A stretch of 64,000 bases of DNA from Pedobacter foliorum (GCF_013266735.1 NZ_JABSNU010000002.1:186001-250000), one strand, 5' to 3'; shown: positions 33,052 to 42,115, counted from the first letter of the stretch. Program-made: numbers and translations. Notes: generated by a model from the letters alone, not told the origin.

Positions 33052-34992
33052 CTATTCAATAGAATCTATAGCAGTTTCTTTATGCACAGGTATGCAGAAA
33101 CAGAAAGTAGATCCTTTGTCTTTAGTGCTTTCTACCCATATTTTTCCTCCTTCACGCTTTATAATTTCAGAAGAAATATATAAGCCCAAACCAAGCCCTG
33201 CAAAGGTGTGCTGCATTTCACCTTTTACCCTGTAAAATTGTTCGAAAACTTTGTTCTGATCATCTATTGAAATGCCAACTCCAAAATCTTCAACACGTAC
33301 AGTTACTTCATGGTCTTTTAACGAGGTTGATATTATGATTTCGTTCGCATTCGGCGAATATTTAATGGCATTTGTTATCAGGTTTGTAACTACCTGCCCG
33401 ATCCTTTCTTTGTCGGCAAATACTATTCCTGTTGGGCTGTATTTTTCAATAAGTCTATGAGTTTCTGTGGTACGCTGAAGATCTTCAATCAGGTCTCTAA
33501 TTAATAATTCGAAATTAAACTCCTGTGCATTGAACTGTAATTTACCTGAGTTTATTTTTGTAACATCAAGAAGATCATTAATGAGGCTGGTTAGGCGGTC
33601 TAGCTGACCATCCATTTTGTGCATCATCCTGGCTTCAACCATTTCTCCTTTTTTTAGGAGCATCTTTTCCATTACCTGCGTGTAGGCTTTTATACTGGTA
33701 ACAGGAGTTTTTAATTCATGACTTGCAATCCCAATAAAGGCGTCTTTTTGTTGTTGCAGTTCTTTTTGTAAAGTGATATCAGTGCATGAGCCTATGTAGC
33801 CAGAAAAGCTTCCGTCGGTTCGGTATTGAGGTTGTCCGCTCGCAACACACCAGTGAAGTGTTCCGTCTACATGATTAATTCTGAATTCCACATCATGAAG
33901 GGTGTGGGTTGCAAGTGTGTCTAAAAATCGAGTTATTGAAGTTTTTCTATCTTCAATATAAACTGCATCTATCCATCCGGAAACCATGTTTTCATCATAA
34001 GAAAGACCGGTCCAGTCTATCCATGTTTGGTTAACATAGGTAATCGCTCCGTTTTCATTGCACATAAATAAACAGGCAGGGGAGGCAGATGTAATCTTTT
34101 TCAAAAGATGCTCACTATCGGCAAGGGCTTTCTTTAATTTTAATTGTTGTGCTAAACTCTTTTTTTCTTCGGTAATGTCTAGTAAGGTGCCAAGAATTCT
34201 GTATGGATTTCCATTAGTGTTGTAGTAAACTTTACCCTCCACTCTTACCCAGTGTACCGATTGGTCTTTCCACAATACCCTGGCTTCATAAAATAGTATT
34301 CCCTTTTTGAGTGCCTTTTTATGGCTCTTATTTCTTATTTTAAGATCGTCAGGATGGAAAACTTTAACATAATCAGCTCGACAAACCGGCTGATCAAATC
34401 CAAAAATATTGGCAAATCTTATGGAGGTAATCATTTCTCCACTTATGAGATCAAGATCATATGTGCCTAAATCCACCGCCTCAAGCGCTAGTCTGGTTCT
34501 TTCTTCTGCTTCTTCTAGCTGGCGTCTTGCGTTGACTTGATCAGCGATTCCTGCTATTTCTCTTTCTTGAAGCTTAAATAATTCTGTAACATTACTTGGT
34601 GAATGAATTAGGAACATCACATTTCCATCATCATCCAAAATAGGGGTGTTGGCTGTAGTCCAGTAACGCTCTTCAAACTTTGTGGTGTCAGGTATTGGAA
34701 TGTCATAACGATAATTGCTCATCGTATGTGGTTTTTTAGTATGTATTGCCTCATTAAAAGAAAATATGGCTTGCTCTATATTTTTCGATTCATGATCAAT
34801 AGGGTTAGCAGGAAATGCTGCAAAGACAGATTTTCCAATTAATGCATCTCGTTTAGTGTTTGTTGATTGTAGGTAAGCTTTATTTACCTCCAGAATTGTG
34901 TAATATGGACTGTCGGTGTTTATAATTAATTGCGCCAGAGGGCTATTGTTAAATATTTCTGTGTAGCCATTCCGAGAAATTCCTTTGTCCAT
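33052..34992 (-). CDS. PAS-domain sensor histidine kinase
   Basis: The 646-residue protein has no signal peptide or TM segment and is probably cytoplasmic. The long frame begins with TTG at 35013; ATG 34992 (MDKGISRNGY) is the likely start. Three PAS domains are seen: residues about 8-125 (IFNNSPLAQLIINTDSPYYT), about 165-275 (EAVDLGTYDLDLISGE, with PAC part VRVEGKVYYNTNGNPYRIL) and about 290-410 (ITSASPACLFMCNENGAITY). A HisKA domain with the H-box IASHELKTPVTSI follows, then a HATPase_c domain with N-box NLITNAIKYSPNA, G1 VRVEDFGVGI and G2 GLGLGLYIS. No receiver gene is adjacent, so its partner is unknown. Confidence 0.95.
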   Translation of the reverse strand: MDKGISRNGYTEIFNNSPLAQLIINTDSPYYTILEVNKAYLQSTNTKRDALIGKSVFAAFPANPIDHESKNIEQAIFSFNEAIHTKKPHTMSNYRYDIPIPDTTKFEERYWTTANTPILDDDGNVMFLIHSPSNVTELFKLQEREIAGIADQVNARRQLEEAEERTRLALEAVDLGTYDLDLISGEMITSIRFANIFGFDQPVCRADYVKVFHPDDLKIRNKSHKKALKKGILFYEARVLWKDQSVHWVRVEGKVYYNTNGNPYRILGTLLDITEEKKSLAQQLKLKKALADSEHLLKKITSASPACLFMCNENGAITYVNQTWIDWTGLSYDENMVSGWIDAVYIEDRKTSITRFLDTLATHTLHDVEFRINHVDGTLHWCVASGQPQYRTDGSFSGYIGSCTDITLQKELQQQKDAFIGIASHELKTPVTSIKAYTQVMEKMLLKKGEMVEARMMHKMDGQLDRLTSLINDLLDVTKINSGKLQFNAQEFNFELLIRDLIEDLQRTTETHRLIEKYSPTGIVFADKERIGQVVTNLITNAIKYSPNANEIIISTSLKDHEVTVRVEDFGVGISIDDQNKVFEQFYRVKGEMQHTFAGLGLGLYISSEIIKREGGKIWVESTKDKGSTFCFCIPVHKETAIDSIE

Positions 34993-35108
34993 ATTTTTTG
35001 CTGCATCTTCCAAATCGATTCTAAATATATTAAAAAAAGCTAAAATGGGATGTTTTAAAAGTAGTGGACGTTGTCAATATTAGGATTTTAAAATATATTT
35101 CATAAATG

Positions 35109-35122
35109 AATGAATATTCATT
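35109..35122. promoter_or_regulatory. Probable TetR operator
   Basis: A perfect 14-bp palindrome, aatgaatattcatt, lies directly before the -7 box and 29 bases before the preferred TetR start. Its location between the promoter elements suggests autorepression. Confidence 0.7.
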
Positions 35123-35130
35123 TATATTTG
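35123..35130 (+). promoter_or_regulatory. Bacteroidota -7 promoter box of the TetR operon
   Basis: The octamer tatatttg matches TAnnTTTG exactly and abuts the operator palindrome. A start site near 35137 would make ATG 35152 the first usable codon, which decides against the earlier ATG at 35110. Confidence 0.7.
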
Positions 35131-35151
35131 TTCCTGAAATTGAAAGGCAGC

Positions 35152-35742
35152 ATGAGAGTAAGAGATTTGAATAAAGTAGAACTGGTGAAACAGAAAGCAA
35201 TGGAACTGCTTGTGAGGATAGGGTTTGAGGGTTTTACGATGAATAAGCTAGCTAAAGAGTGCGAAATATCTGTAGCTACATTGTACATCTATTATAAAGA
35301 TAAAGATGACTTGATTTTGCAAATAGCAAAAGAAGAGGCCGAGCGAATGAGCAATGTTATGCTTGAGGATTTTGATCCGGAAGTATCCTTTGAAGTAGGT
35401 TTAAAGCAACAATGGAAAAACAGAGCAAAATGTATGCTCGAAAACAAAATAACATCTCAATTTCTTGAACAGCTGAGAACATCTACTTATCAGGAAGAGG
35501 TATATGGAACGATAGTGAGTAATTTCAAAATAACCCTTGGCAAATTCATGCATAACGCTATAAAGAAGGGCGAAATTAACGACATGCAATTAGAAGTTTA
35601 TTGGTCAGTTGCTTTTGCCCCATTATATAACCTTGTAAGGTTTCATTTTGATGGAAGCAGCATTGGCGGAAGACCTTTCGTTTTAACAGATAAAGTACTC
35701 TGGGACACTTTTGAGCTAGTGTTGAAGGCACTGAAAAAATAA
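35152..35742 (+). CDS. TetR/AcrR family repressor
   Basis: The 196-residue protein has an N-terminal HTH (residues about 8-55): VKQKAMELLVRIGFEGFTMN, KLAKECEISVATLYIYYKDK, DDLI. The rest is an all-helical ligand-binding and dimer domain with no family-specific motif that I recognise. The frame is open from ATG 35110, but the promoter box and operator between 35109 and 35130 place the start at 35152. It is followed after 7 bases by a small HMA-like gene and then an MFS exporter, so it probably represses this operon and its own promoter and is released by a compound that the exporter handles. Confidence 0.9.
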   Translation: MRVRDLNKVELVKQKAMELLVRIGFEGFTMNKLAKECEISVATLYIYYKDKDDLILQIAKEEAERMSNVMLEDFDPEVSFEVGLKQQWKNRAKCMLENKITSQFLEQLRTSTYQEEVYGTIVSNFKITLGKFMHNAIKKGEINDMQLEVYWSVAFAPLYNLVRFHFDGSSIGGRPFVLTDKVLWDTFELVLKALKK

Positions 35743-35749
35743 TACACCT

Positions 35750-35974
35750 ATGGAACCAGATTTTAAAGATATTCTGCTTTTTAAAACAAACATTCAGACG
35801 GCTGACGATAAAAATCTTATAGCCAAAGTAATGGAAAAGCACAAAATCAAACAATGGACAATTGATCAACAAGACGTTGATTGCGTGTTGCGTATTGTTT
35901 CTCCGGCGTTGAAATTAGAAGAGGTAATTCATCTGGTTTCAAAAAATGGATATCAATGCGAAGAACTGATTTAA
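35750..35974 (+). CDS. Small ferredoxin-fold (HMA-like) protein in the TetR-MFS operon
   Basis: The 74-residue product has the beta-alpha-beta-beta-alpha-beta order of heavy-metal-associated domains: DILLFKTNIQ, a helix ending VMEKHK, IKQWTIDQQ, DCVLRIVSP, a helix and KNGYQCEELI. It has no CxxC in the first loop, so normal copper chaperone chemistry is unlikely. It is a clear relative of the protein at 18583-18810, sharing the CEEL ending. It lies 7 bases after the TetR gene and 11 before the MFS gene. A role in ligand sensing or in aiding the transporter is possible but unproved. Confidence 0.72.
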   Translation: MEPDFKDILLFKTNIQTADDKNLIAKVMEKHKIKQWTIDQQDVDCVLRIVSPALKLEEVIHLVSKNGYQCEELI

Positions 35975-35985
35975 TTAAAAAAACT

Positions 35986-37272
35986 ATGGAACAATCCTCT
36001 ACTAATACAATTTTACCCTTTAGTAATTATCAGAAATTGGTAATTGCATTATTGGCTTTACTTCAATTTACAATAGTCCTTGATTTTATGGTATTAGCAC
36101 CCCTGGGTGATTACTTAATGAAATCATTGGCAATCACTCCAAAAGGTTTCGGATTGGTGGTGTCTTCTTATGCGTTTAGTGCCGGAGCATCTGGGATATT
36201 AGCCGCTGGCTTTGCTGATAAGTTTGATAGAAAGAAACTACTTCTGTTTTTTTATATAGGATTTATAGTAGGTACGTTAGGTTGTGCCTTATCAACCACC
36301 TATTATATGCTCTTAGGAGCCAGAATAATAACCGGATTATTTGGAGGTGTTATTGGGGCAATTTCTATGACAATTATGGCCGATCTTTTTGAAGTTAATC
36401 AGCGAGGCAGAGTGATGGGCTATGTGCAGATGGCTTTTGCCGCAAGCCAGGTTTTAGGTATTCCGGTAGGTCTTTATTTTGCTAATCTTTGGGGCTGGCA
36501 TTCTTCATTTTTAATGATAGTTGCTTTGGCAGTTGTTGTCGCAATCTTCATTATCGTAAAGATTAAACCAATAGATAAGCACCTGGCATTACAGTCTGAT
36601 AAAAGTGCTTTTTTACATCTATGGCATGCGGTTTCGAACAAATCTTATCAAACAGGTTTCATTGCTACTGCTTTTTTAAGCATAGGAGGTTTTATGTTGA
36701 TGCCATTTAGTAGTGCATTTCTAATCAATAATATAAAAATTACGCCACATCAGTTACCAATGGTATTCATGTTTACCGGTATTGCCTCTATTATTGTAAT
36801 GCCTTTGATTGGAAAACTAAGTGATAAGGTTGATAAGTTTATGCTGTTTACGGCCGGATCTGCGCTGGCAATCGTTATGATTTTGATTTATACAAACCTG
36901 GCAGCCATTCCACTTTGGCAGGTTGTGGTAATTAACATGGTGTTGTTTATGGGGGTTATGAGCAGGATGATTCCGGCAACAACGCTTACCATGAGTATAC
37001 CTGATATGAAAGATAGGGGGGCTTTTATGAGCGTTAATTCTTCGCTTCAACAGATGGCTGGGGGTATTGCCGCATTGTGCGCTGGATTGATCGTTACTCA
37101 AAAAAGTAACACAAGTCCACTTGAGAATTACGGTATTCTAGGTTTGGTAGTTTCGGTAGTAATTGCCATTTGTTGTTTCTTTGTTTATCGCGTTAGTGTT
37201 ATGGTAAAGAAGAAACAAGCTAATGCGGTTGAAAGCTTACCGAAAGAGGAATTTCAATTATCAGAAGTTTAA
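35986..37272 (+). CDS. MFS efflux transporter (DHA1-like)
   Basis: The 428-residue protein shows 12 hydrophobic segments. ATG 35986 (MEQSSTNTILPF) is preferred; the longer frame starts TTG within the previous gene. Typical MFS features are VLDFMVLAPLGDYLMKSLAI in TM1, the loop 2-3 motif GFADKFDRKKLLLFF (motif A with Asp and Arg), GARIITGLFGGVIGAISMTIMADLF at 36319-36393 (TM4), and a second motif A, LIGKLSDKVDKFMLF. It belongs to drug:H+ antiporter-type families. Position behind a TetR repressor indicates inducible export; the substrate is unknown. It ends in a perfect 22-bp hairpin. Confidence 0.9.
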   Translation: MEQSSTNTILPFSNYQKLVIALLALLQFTIVLDFMVLAPLGDYLMKSLAITPKGFGLVVSSYAFSAGASGILAAGFADKFDRKKLLLFFYIGFIVGTLGCALSTTYYMLLGARIITGLFGGVIGAISMTIMADLFEVNQRGRVMGYVQMAFAASQVLGIPVGLYFANLWGWHSSFLMIVALAVVVAIFIIVKIKPIDKHLALQSDKSAFLHLWHAVSNKSYQTGFIATAFLSIGGFMLMPFSSAFLINNIKITPHQLPMVFMFTGIASIIVMPLIGKLSDKVDKFMLFTAGSALAIVMILIYTNLAAIPLWQVVVINMVLFMGVMSRMIPATTLTMSIPDMKDRGAFMSVNSSLQQMAGGIAALCAGLIVTQKSNTSPLENYGILGLVVSVVIAICCFFVYRVSVMVKKKQANAVESLPKEEFQLSEV

Positions 37273-37321
37273 TAGAAGTTTATTACATCATTTATCCCGA
37301 ATGATGTAATAAACTTCTATT
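37271..37321 (+). terminator. Long perfect hairpin at the end of the MFS gene
   Basis: A 22-bp perfect inverted repeat (37271-37292 with 37300-37321) with a 7-base loop begins inside the stop codon. A short T4 run follows at 37325-37328. It is likely the operon terminator, though unusually long and AT-rich. Confidence 0.75.
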
Positions 37322-37399
37322 AAGTTTTAAAATGACACTATTTTATATAATATTTGCCGGTGTTATTGAAACAAACCTTAAAAACCATATCCTAAATCT

Positions 37400-38419
37400 A
37401 TGAGAATTAAAATTCTACTGACTATTGTTCTGTTGACCTCTGCAATAACAAACATTTACGCTCAAGAAGTTGAAGGTAATCTGAATATTCACACTTTTGC
37501 AGACAATAGAGAGTACGCCAGATCAAACCGATTTTCTCAAACTATATTTGGAGTAAGGTTTTCTCCTGAAGTTGGATTGTTACTTGATAGCACTCACCGA
37601 ATTAGAGTAGGATTTAATGCGCTTCATGAATTCGGTTCCTCAAAATTTACCGATAAAATTGATCCCGTAGTTTACTACCAATATGTTAAACAAAATTGGA
37701 ATTTCAATATGGGAGTGTTCCCAAGACGAGAATACCTGTCCGATTTTCCTAGAGCAGTTTTAACTGATACACTAAATTACTACCGACCTAATGTAGAAGG
37801 TATGTTGCTTAAGTTTGAAAATGAAAATTGGAAACAGTTGTTGTTTATTGACTGGACAAGCCGTCAGACTGCAACCGCCAGAGAGAATTTCATATTCGGA
37901 TTATCTGGAAGGTATAAAAAAGACATGTTCTTTATTTCTCATTATGCGATGATGTTGCATGATGCGGGGCCTGCAATAAATATTCCCGGCGACCATATTA
38001 GAGATAATGGAGCTCTTGTTGCTAAGATAGGATTGGATTTTGGGCACAAAACATTTTTAGATTCATTAACATTCAATACAGGAGGCTTAATGTCATTTGA
38101 GCGTGAACGTAGTGTAGGAGGATGGAGAACCCCAAAGGGGATATTATTAGAAATGTTTGCTGAATATCATAGATTTGGTATAACGAACTCCTTTTACAAA
38201 GGAGAAGCGCATCACATAATGTATGGTGATCAATTTTATACAGCTAAAACTTATAATAGATTGGACTTAAGCTGGAGACCAAAAATATATAAAGGTATTG
38301 AGGGGCAGTTTACTTTGTCTTTCCATTTTCTGGATGGTGTAGTTGATAGTCAACAAGCATTTGCTATTCGATACAATATATCGGGAAGCAAGTCTTTGAA
38401 AAAGAGCAACGCCAACTAA
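37400..38419 (+). CDS. Outer-membrane beta-barrel protein (hypothetical porin)
   Basis: The 339-residue protein has a Sec signal (MRIKILLTIVLLTSAITNIY, cleavage near AQ). The mature part is built of alternating hydrophobic and polar strands with aromatic ends, such as NWNFNMGVFPRREYLSDFP, WKQLLFIDWTSRQTA, YNRLDLSWRPKIYKG and IEGQFTLSFHFLDG. The gene has no Pfam-like motif I recognise. The protein does not end in an aromatic residue: a short tail SLKKSNAN follows the last strand, which is unusual for BAM substrates. It is probably a small outer-membrane channel or enzyme. It has its own transcription unit between a hairpin and a promoter. Confidence 0.7.
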   Translation: MRIKILLTIVLLTSAITNIYAQEVEGNLNIHTFADNREYARSNRFSQTIFGVRFSPEVGLLLDSTHRIRVGFNALHEFGSSKFTDKIDPVVYYQYVKQNWNFNMGVFPRREYLSDFPRAVLTDTLNYYRPNVEGMLLKFENENWKQLLFIDWTSRQTATARENFIFGLSGRYKKDMFFISHYAMMLHDAGPAINIPGDHIRDNGALVAKIGLDFGHKTFLDSLTFNTGGLMSFERERSVGGWRTPKGILLEMFAEYHRFGITNSFYKGEAHHIMYGDQFYTAKTYNRLDLSWRPKIYKGIEGQFTLSFHFLDGVVDSQQAFAIRYNISGSKSLKKSNAN

Positions 38420-38471
38420 TTACCTTAGGTAAAAAATGAGATTCCGCTAACATTGTTTATTTGCAACTTTG

Positions 38472-38501
38472 TTGCATTGTTGGGCATTGTGTTTAATTTT
38501 G
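38472..38501 (+). promoter_or_regulatory. Bacteroidota promoter for the flavoprotein gene
   Basis: A ttg at 38472-38474 and taattttg at 38494-38501 (TAnnTTTG) are separated by 19 bases, the standard spacing. They precede ATG 38543 by 41 bases. Confidence 0.55.
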
Positions 38502-38542
38502 TCTGCAATAATTAGCAGTACATTTTTATACATAAATCAACA

Positions 38543-39454
38543 ATGATGGAAGACAGTAAACACTTTGATGTAATTATAATTGGGGGCAGCTATGCAGGGC
38601 TTTCTGCCGGAATGGCTTTGGGACGCTCATTAAGAAACGTTTTAATTATAGATGGTGGAAAACCTTGTAATAGGCAAACTCCCCACTCGCATAATTTTGT
38701 AACTCATGACGGGCAAACTCCTAAGTATATAGCTGAAGCGGCAAAGGATCAGGTACTAAGGTATAATACAGTATCTTTTCTGGAGGATGTTGTAACTAGC
38801 GGCTCAAAAACAGAAAATGGTTTTATAATAAATACCCAAAGTGGAGCGTCATTTGCCGCAAGTAAATTATTGTTTGCTACAGGCTTAAGTGATCAGATGC
38901 CAGACATAAAGGGCTTTGCCGAATGTTGGGGGATTTCTGTTCTTCACTGTCCGTATTGCCATGGATACGAAGTTAAACATGAGTCAATTGGATTGATTGT
39001 AAACGGGGACATTGCTTTTGAATTTACCCGATTAATTAGCAACTGGACCAAGGATCTTACGCTGTTTACAAACGGAAAGTCTACCTTAAATTCGGAACAA
39101 ACAAAGAAAATTAAGGAGCACCATATTGAAATCATAGAAACTGAGATTGCCGAAATTGAACATAAGGACGGCTATGTTAAGAATATAGTTTTTAAAGATG
39201 GGAGCAAACAAAAGCTTACTGCAATCTTTGCTAAAATAGCATTTAAGCAGCATTCTGAATTACCTGAACAACTAGGTTGCGAAATTAACGAACAAGGTTT
39301 TATTCAGGTTGATGATCTCCAAAGAACTACAATCCCTGGAATTTATGCAGCAGGAGACAATACCACAATGGCTCGCGCAGTGTCTGTTGCAGTAGCAGCT
39401 GGTACAAAATCCGGATCGTTCATAAATAAAGAGTTGATTGATGAAACATTCTAA
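38543..39454 (+). CDS. Thioredoxin-reductase-like FAD/NAD(P) oxidoreductase
   Basis: The 303-residue protein has the FAD-binding Rossmann motif VIIIGGSYAGLSAGMALG, an active-site pair C136-P-Y-C139 in LHCPYCHGYEV, a second nucleotide-binding region that is weak (IGLIVNGDIAFEF lacks the usual GxGxxG), and the C-terminal FAD motif GIYAAGDNTT. Length and order fit thioredoxin-reductase-like proteins of the GliT/HlmI kind, which act on small-molecule disulphides, as well as ordinary TrxB-like enzymes. No thioredoxin gene is adjacent. The changed NAD(P)H motif suggests it could use another reductant or be an oxidase. It has its own promoter and is transcribed just before metN. Confidence 0.87.
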   Translation: MMEDSKHFDVIIIGGSYAGLSAGMALGRSLRNVLIIDGGKPCNRQTPHSHNFVTHDGQTPKYIAEAAKDQVLRYNTVSFLEDVVTSGSKTENGFIINTQSGASFAASKLLFATGLSDQMPDIKGFAECWGISVLHCPYCHGYEVKHESIGLIVNGDIAFEFTRLISNWTKDLTLFTNGKSTLNSEQTKKIKEHHIEIIETEIAEIEHKDGYVKNIVFKDGSKQKLTAIFAKIAFKQHSELPEQLGCEINEQGFIQVDDLQRTTIPGIYAAGDNTTMARAVSVAVAAGTKSGSFINKELIDETF

Positions 39455-39478
39455 TGTAATTAGTGTATTAAATGTAAA

Positions 39479-39522
39479 AGTCTATTAACATACTAGACTA
39501 TTAATGATTATTCTTACTTTTG
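39479..39522 (+). promoter_or_regulatory. Putative operator and promoter of metNIQ
   Basis: A 6-bp inverted repeat (agtcta at 39479-39484, tagact at 39494-39499) and a direct repeat ctattaa lie just before tacttttg at 39515-39522, which fits TAnnTTTG. The inverted repeat could bind a regulator. No riboswitch fold could be recognised. Confidence 0.45.
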
Positions 39523-39574
39523 CAGCAAACTTTATTTTGTATAAATAAGGTAGTTCTAAACTGCGAGAAGTTTA

Positions 39575-40606
39575 ATGATTGAATTAAAAAATATAACTAA
39601 GAAGTTTCACCAGAAAAACAGGGAAATTATTGCCTTGTCAAAGGTGTCACTAACCGTGCCTAAAGGGAAGATATTTGGGGTAATAGGGGCTTCAGGAGCT
39701 GGTAAAAGCACGTTAATTCGTTGTGTTAATCTGTTGGAAAGACCAACTTCGGGCGAAGTGATTGTTGATGGACAGAATCTTATGGATTTGTCAGCAACTG
39801 ACTTGGCTAAGGAAAGAAGACAGATTGGAATGATCTTTCAGCATTTTAATCTTTTATCTTCCAGAACAGTTTCCGAGAATATAGCTTTCCCTTTGGAGTT
39901 GGATAAATTACCAAAGCAAGAAATTAAGAATAGAGTTGCTGAGTTGTTGGCCCTAGTAGGTCTGGAAGAGAAGCACAATGATTATCCTGCAAATTTGTCG
40001 GGCGGACAAAAACAGCGCGTAGCGATTGCACGTACTTTGGCTAGCAATCCTAAAGTGCTTTTATGCGATGAGGCTACCAGTGCACTTGATCCTGCCACTA
40101 CAAAGTCTATTCTTAATTTGTTAAAGGATATTAATAAGCGACTAAACATCACTATTTTGCTAATTACACACGAAATGGATGTTGTAAAGAACATCTGCGA
40201 TCAGGTTGCGGTTATTAGCGATGGTGAACTGATAGAACAAGGGTCTGTGAGTGAGATTTTTGCCCACCCAAAAACAGATCTTACTAAAGAATTTATAGCT
40301 TCCTCTTTAAAGATTAATATTCCTGAAGAATATCTGGAAAGATTAACTCCTAAGAGAGAAGCAAACAAAAATCCACTATTGAAATTAGAGTTTACAGGAC
40401 AATCTGCAGATGACCCGGTTTTATCTGAAGTAAGTCGCTTATTTGACCTGGACAACAACATTATTTATGCTCAAATTGAATATGCCGGTGGCGTTAAATT
40501 TGGAGCAATGGTAGTGGAGGTTTCAGGCACAGAAGAAAATCATCAAAAGGCATTAGCATTTTATAATAACAAACAAATAAGAGTGGAGGAGTTGGGGTAT
40601 GTCTGA
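39575..40606 (+). CDS. metN: Methionine ABC transporter ATP-binding protein MetN
   Basis: The 343-residue ATPase has Walker [14 protein letters not shown], the Q-loop MIFQHFNLL, signature [15 protein letters not shown], Walker [14 protein letters not shown] and the switch His in [10 protein letters not shown]. Residues about 265-343 form a NIL/ACT-like regulatory domain, which in E. coli MetN binds methionine and inhibits transport. The gene overlaps metI by 8 bases. With MetI and MetQ it forms the high-affinity importer for methionine (and its D-isomer or oxidised forms in some species). Confidence 0.96.
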   Translation: MIELKNITKKFHQKNREIIALSKVSLTVPKGKIFGVIGASGAGKSTLIRCVNLLERPTSGEVIVDGQNLMDLSATDLAKERRQIGMIFQHFNLLSSRTVSENIAFPLELDKLPKQEIKNRVAELLALVGLEEKHNDYPANLSGGQKQRVAIARTLASNPKVLLCDEATSALDPATTKSILNLLKDINKRLNITILLITHEMDVVKNICDQVAVISDGELIEQGSVSEIFAHPKTDLTKEFIASSLKINIPEEYLERLTPKREANKNPLLKLEFTGQSADDPVLSEVSRLFDLDNNIIYAQIEYAGGVKFGAMVVEVSGTEENHQKALAFYNNKQIRVEELGYV

Positions 40607-41255
40607 ATCGATGATTTTGATGCTATTTAAGGGAGCTTGGGAAACAATTATCATGACCTTTGTGTCTGGTTTTTTCGGTTTTGTTATTGGATTGCCAACA
40701 GGTGTGATGCTATTTTTGACCAGAAAAGGCCAGGTATTGGAGAACAGGGGACTTAATAATACGTTATCAGTTGCTGTAAATGTTTTCAGGTCTATTCCAT
40801 TTATTATACTGATCGTTTGGATGATACCCTTTACCAGAATGCTGGTTGGTACCTCAATAGGTGTGGAGGCAGCTTTAGTTCCATTAAGTATTGGTGCTGC
40901 ACCATTTATTGCACGTATGGTAGAGAACAGCTTAATTGAGGTTCCACATGGCTTAGTAGAGGCAGCAAGAGCTATGGGTGCAACTCCTTTTCAAATTGTT
41001 TACAAAGTATTGCTTCCAGAAGCACTTCCATCTTTAATTAATACGGCTTCTATTACCTTGATTACTCTTGTTGGTTACTCGGCAATGGGTGGAGCTGTTG
41101 GAGCCGGTGGATTAGGCCAGATAGGATATCAATATGGATATGTAGGGTATGATGTAACCGTAATGAATACTGTATTAGTTTCACTTGTAGCGCTGGTATT
41201 CTTTGTACAATTTACCGGTGATTTTATCGCTAAGAAAGTAGATCATAGAAAATAA
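40599..41255 (+). CDS. metI: Methionine ABC transporter permease MetI
   Basis: This 218-residue inner-membrane permease has about five TM helices and the binding-protein-dependent transport motif, seen as [20 protein letters not shown] (EAA loop), then the typical [23 protein letters not shown]. Its start ATG overlaps the metN end, and a ggagg sequence about 12 bases upstream (40586-40590) is a clear ribosome-binding site, rare in this window. It is translationally coupled to metN. Confidence 0.96.
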   Translation: MSESMILMLFKGAWETIIMTFVSGFFGFVIGLPTGVMLFLTRKGQVLENRGLNNTLSVAVNVFRSIPFIILIVWMIPFTRMLVGTSIGVEAALVPLSIGAAPFIARMVENSLIEVPHGLVEAARAMGATPFQIVYKVLLPEALPSLINTASITLITLVGYSAMGGAVGAGGLGQIGYQYGYVGYDVTVMNTVLVSLVALVFFVQFTGDFIAKKVDHRK

Positions 41256-41272
41256 CTTATTAAAAATAACTC

Positions 41273-42091
41273 ATGAAAATAGAAATCAAAGCACTTGCAT
41301 TAGTTACAATTTTAGCCACTGTTAGTTTGTTTGGCTGCGGTGGTAATTCAAAAAAAACTATAGCAAATCATATTAAAGTAGGAGTTGAATCTGGTCCTGA
41401 ATACGTTGTTGCTCAGGTTGCCCAAAAGGTGGCCAAAGAGAAATACGGATTGGAAGTAGAGTTGATCAGGTTTAATGACTATGTGATGCCTAATGAAGCA
41501 CTTCATCAAGGAGATATTGATGCAAATGCATTCCAAACCGGCCCTTACTTAGAGGTGCAGTCAAAGCAACGTGGATATAAATTTGCTATAGTAGGTAACA
41601 CTTTTGTGTATCCTCTAGCCGGTTATTCAAGAAAGATTAAAAAGATCGAAGAGCTTAAGGATGGTAGTACCATTATCATTCCTAATGATCCTACAAATGG
41701 TGGAAGAGCACTGTTGTTGTTGCAAAGCGCTAACCTGTTGAAATTAAAAGATGGAGTTGGGTTGTTGCCAACGGTGAATGACATTGTAGGAAATCCAAAA
41801 CAGCTTAAGATTGTTGAGCTTGAAGCTCCTCAATTGCCAAGAGCATTAGATGATCAGAATGTTACTATTGCAGTTATCAATAATACTTTTGCTACCCCGG
41901 TTGGATTAGTTGCAGAACGTGATGGACTTTTTGTAGAAGATAAAAAATCTCCATACGTAAATATTATTGTAACGAGAGAGGAAGATAAAAACAGAGCAGA
42001 GATACAGAATTTTGTAAAGGCGTATCAGTCTGATGAAGTGGCTAAGGCTGCAGAAATAGAATTTAAAGGCGGCGCTGTAAAGGGCTGGTAA
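41273..42091 (+). CDS. metQ: Methionine-binding lipoprotein MetQ
   Basis: The 272-residue NlpA/MetQ family protein has a lipobox (SLFGCGGN). It has IKVGVESGPEYVVAQVAQKV, NDYVMPNEALHQGDIDANAFQ, PYLEVQSKQRGYKF, IIIPNDPTNGGRALLLLQ and AVINNTFATPVGL, all typical of the family. It delivers methionine to MetNI from the periplasm, anchored on the outer face of the inner membrane. It lies 17 bases after metI and is followed by a hairpin. Confidence 0.95.
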   Translation: MKIEIKALALVTILATVSLFGCGGNSKKTIANHIKVGVESGPEYVVAQVAQKVAKEKYGLEVELIRFNDYVMPNEALHQGDIDANAFQTGPYLEVQSKQRGYKFAIVGNTFVYPLAGYSRKIKKIEELKDGSTIIIPNDPTNGGRALLLLQSANLLKLKDGVGLLPTVNDIVGNPKQLKIVELEAPQLPRALDDQNVTIAVINNTFATPVGLVAERDGLFVEDKKSPYVNIIVTREEDKNRAEIQNFVKAYQSDEVAKAAEIEFKGGAVKGW

Positions 42092-42097
42092 TTAAAA

Positions 42098-42115
42098 GAG
42101 GGTTTTTTAACCCTC
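42098..42115 (+). terminator. Intrinsic terminator of the metNIQ operon
   Basis: A 7-bp stem (gagggtt at 42098-42104, aaccctc at 42109-42115) with a T4 loop stands 7 bases after metQ. The T-rich tail is short (cttta), so efficiency may be moderate. Confidence 0.75.

Noticed and set aside
39455..39574. SAM or other methionine riboswitch upstream of metN
   Set aside because: No conserved riboswitch core could be recognised in the 120-base leader; only a short inverted repeat and a -7 box are seen.
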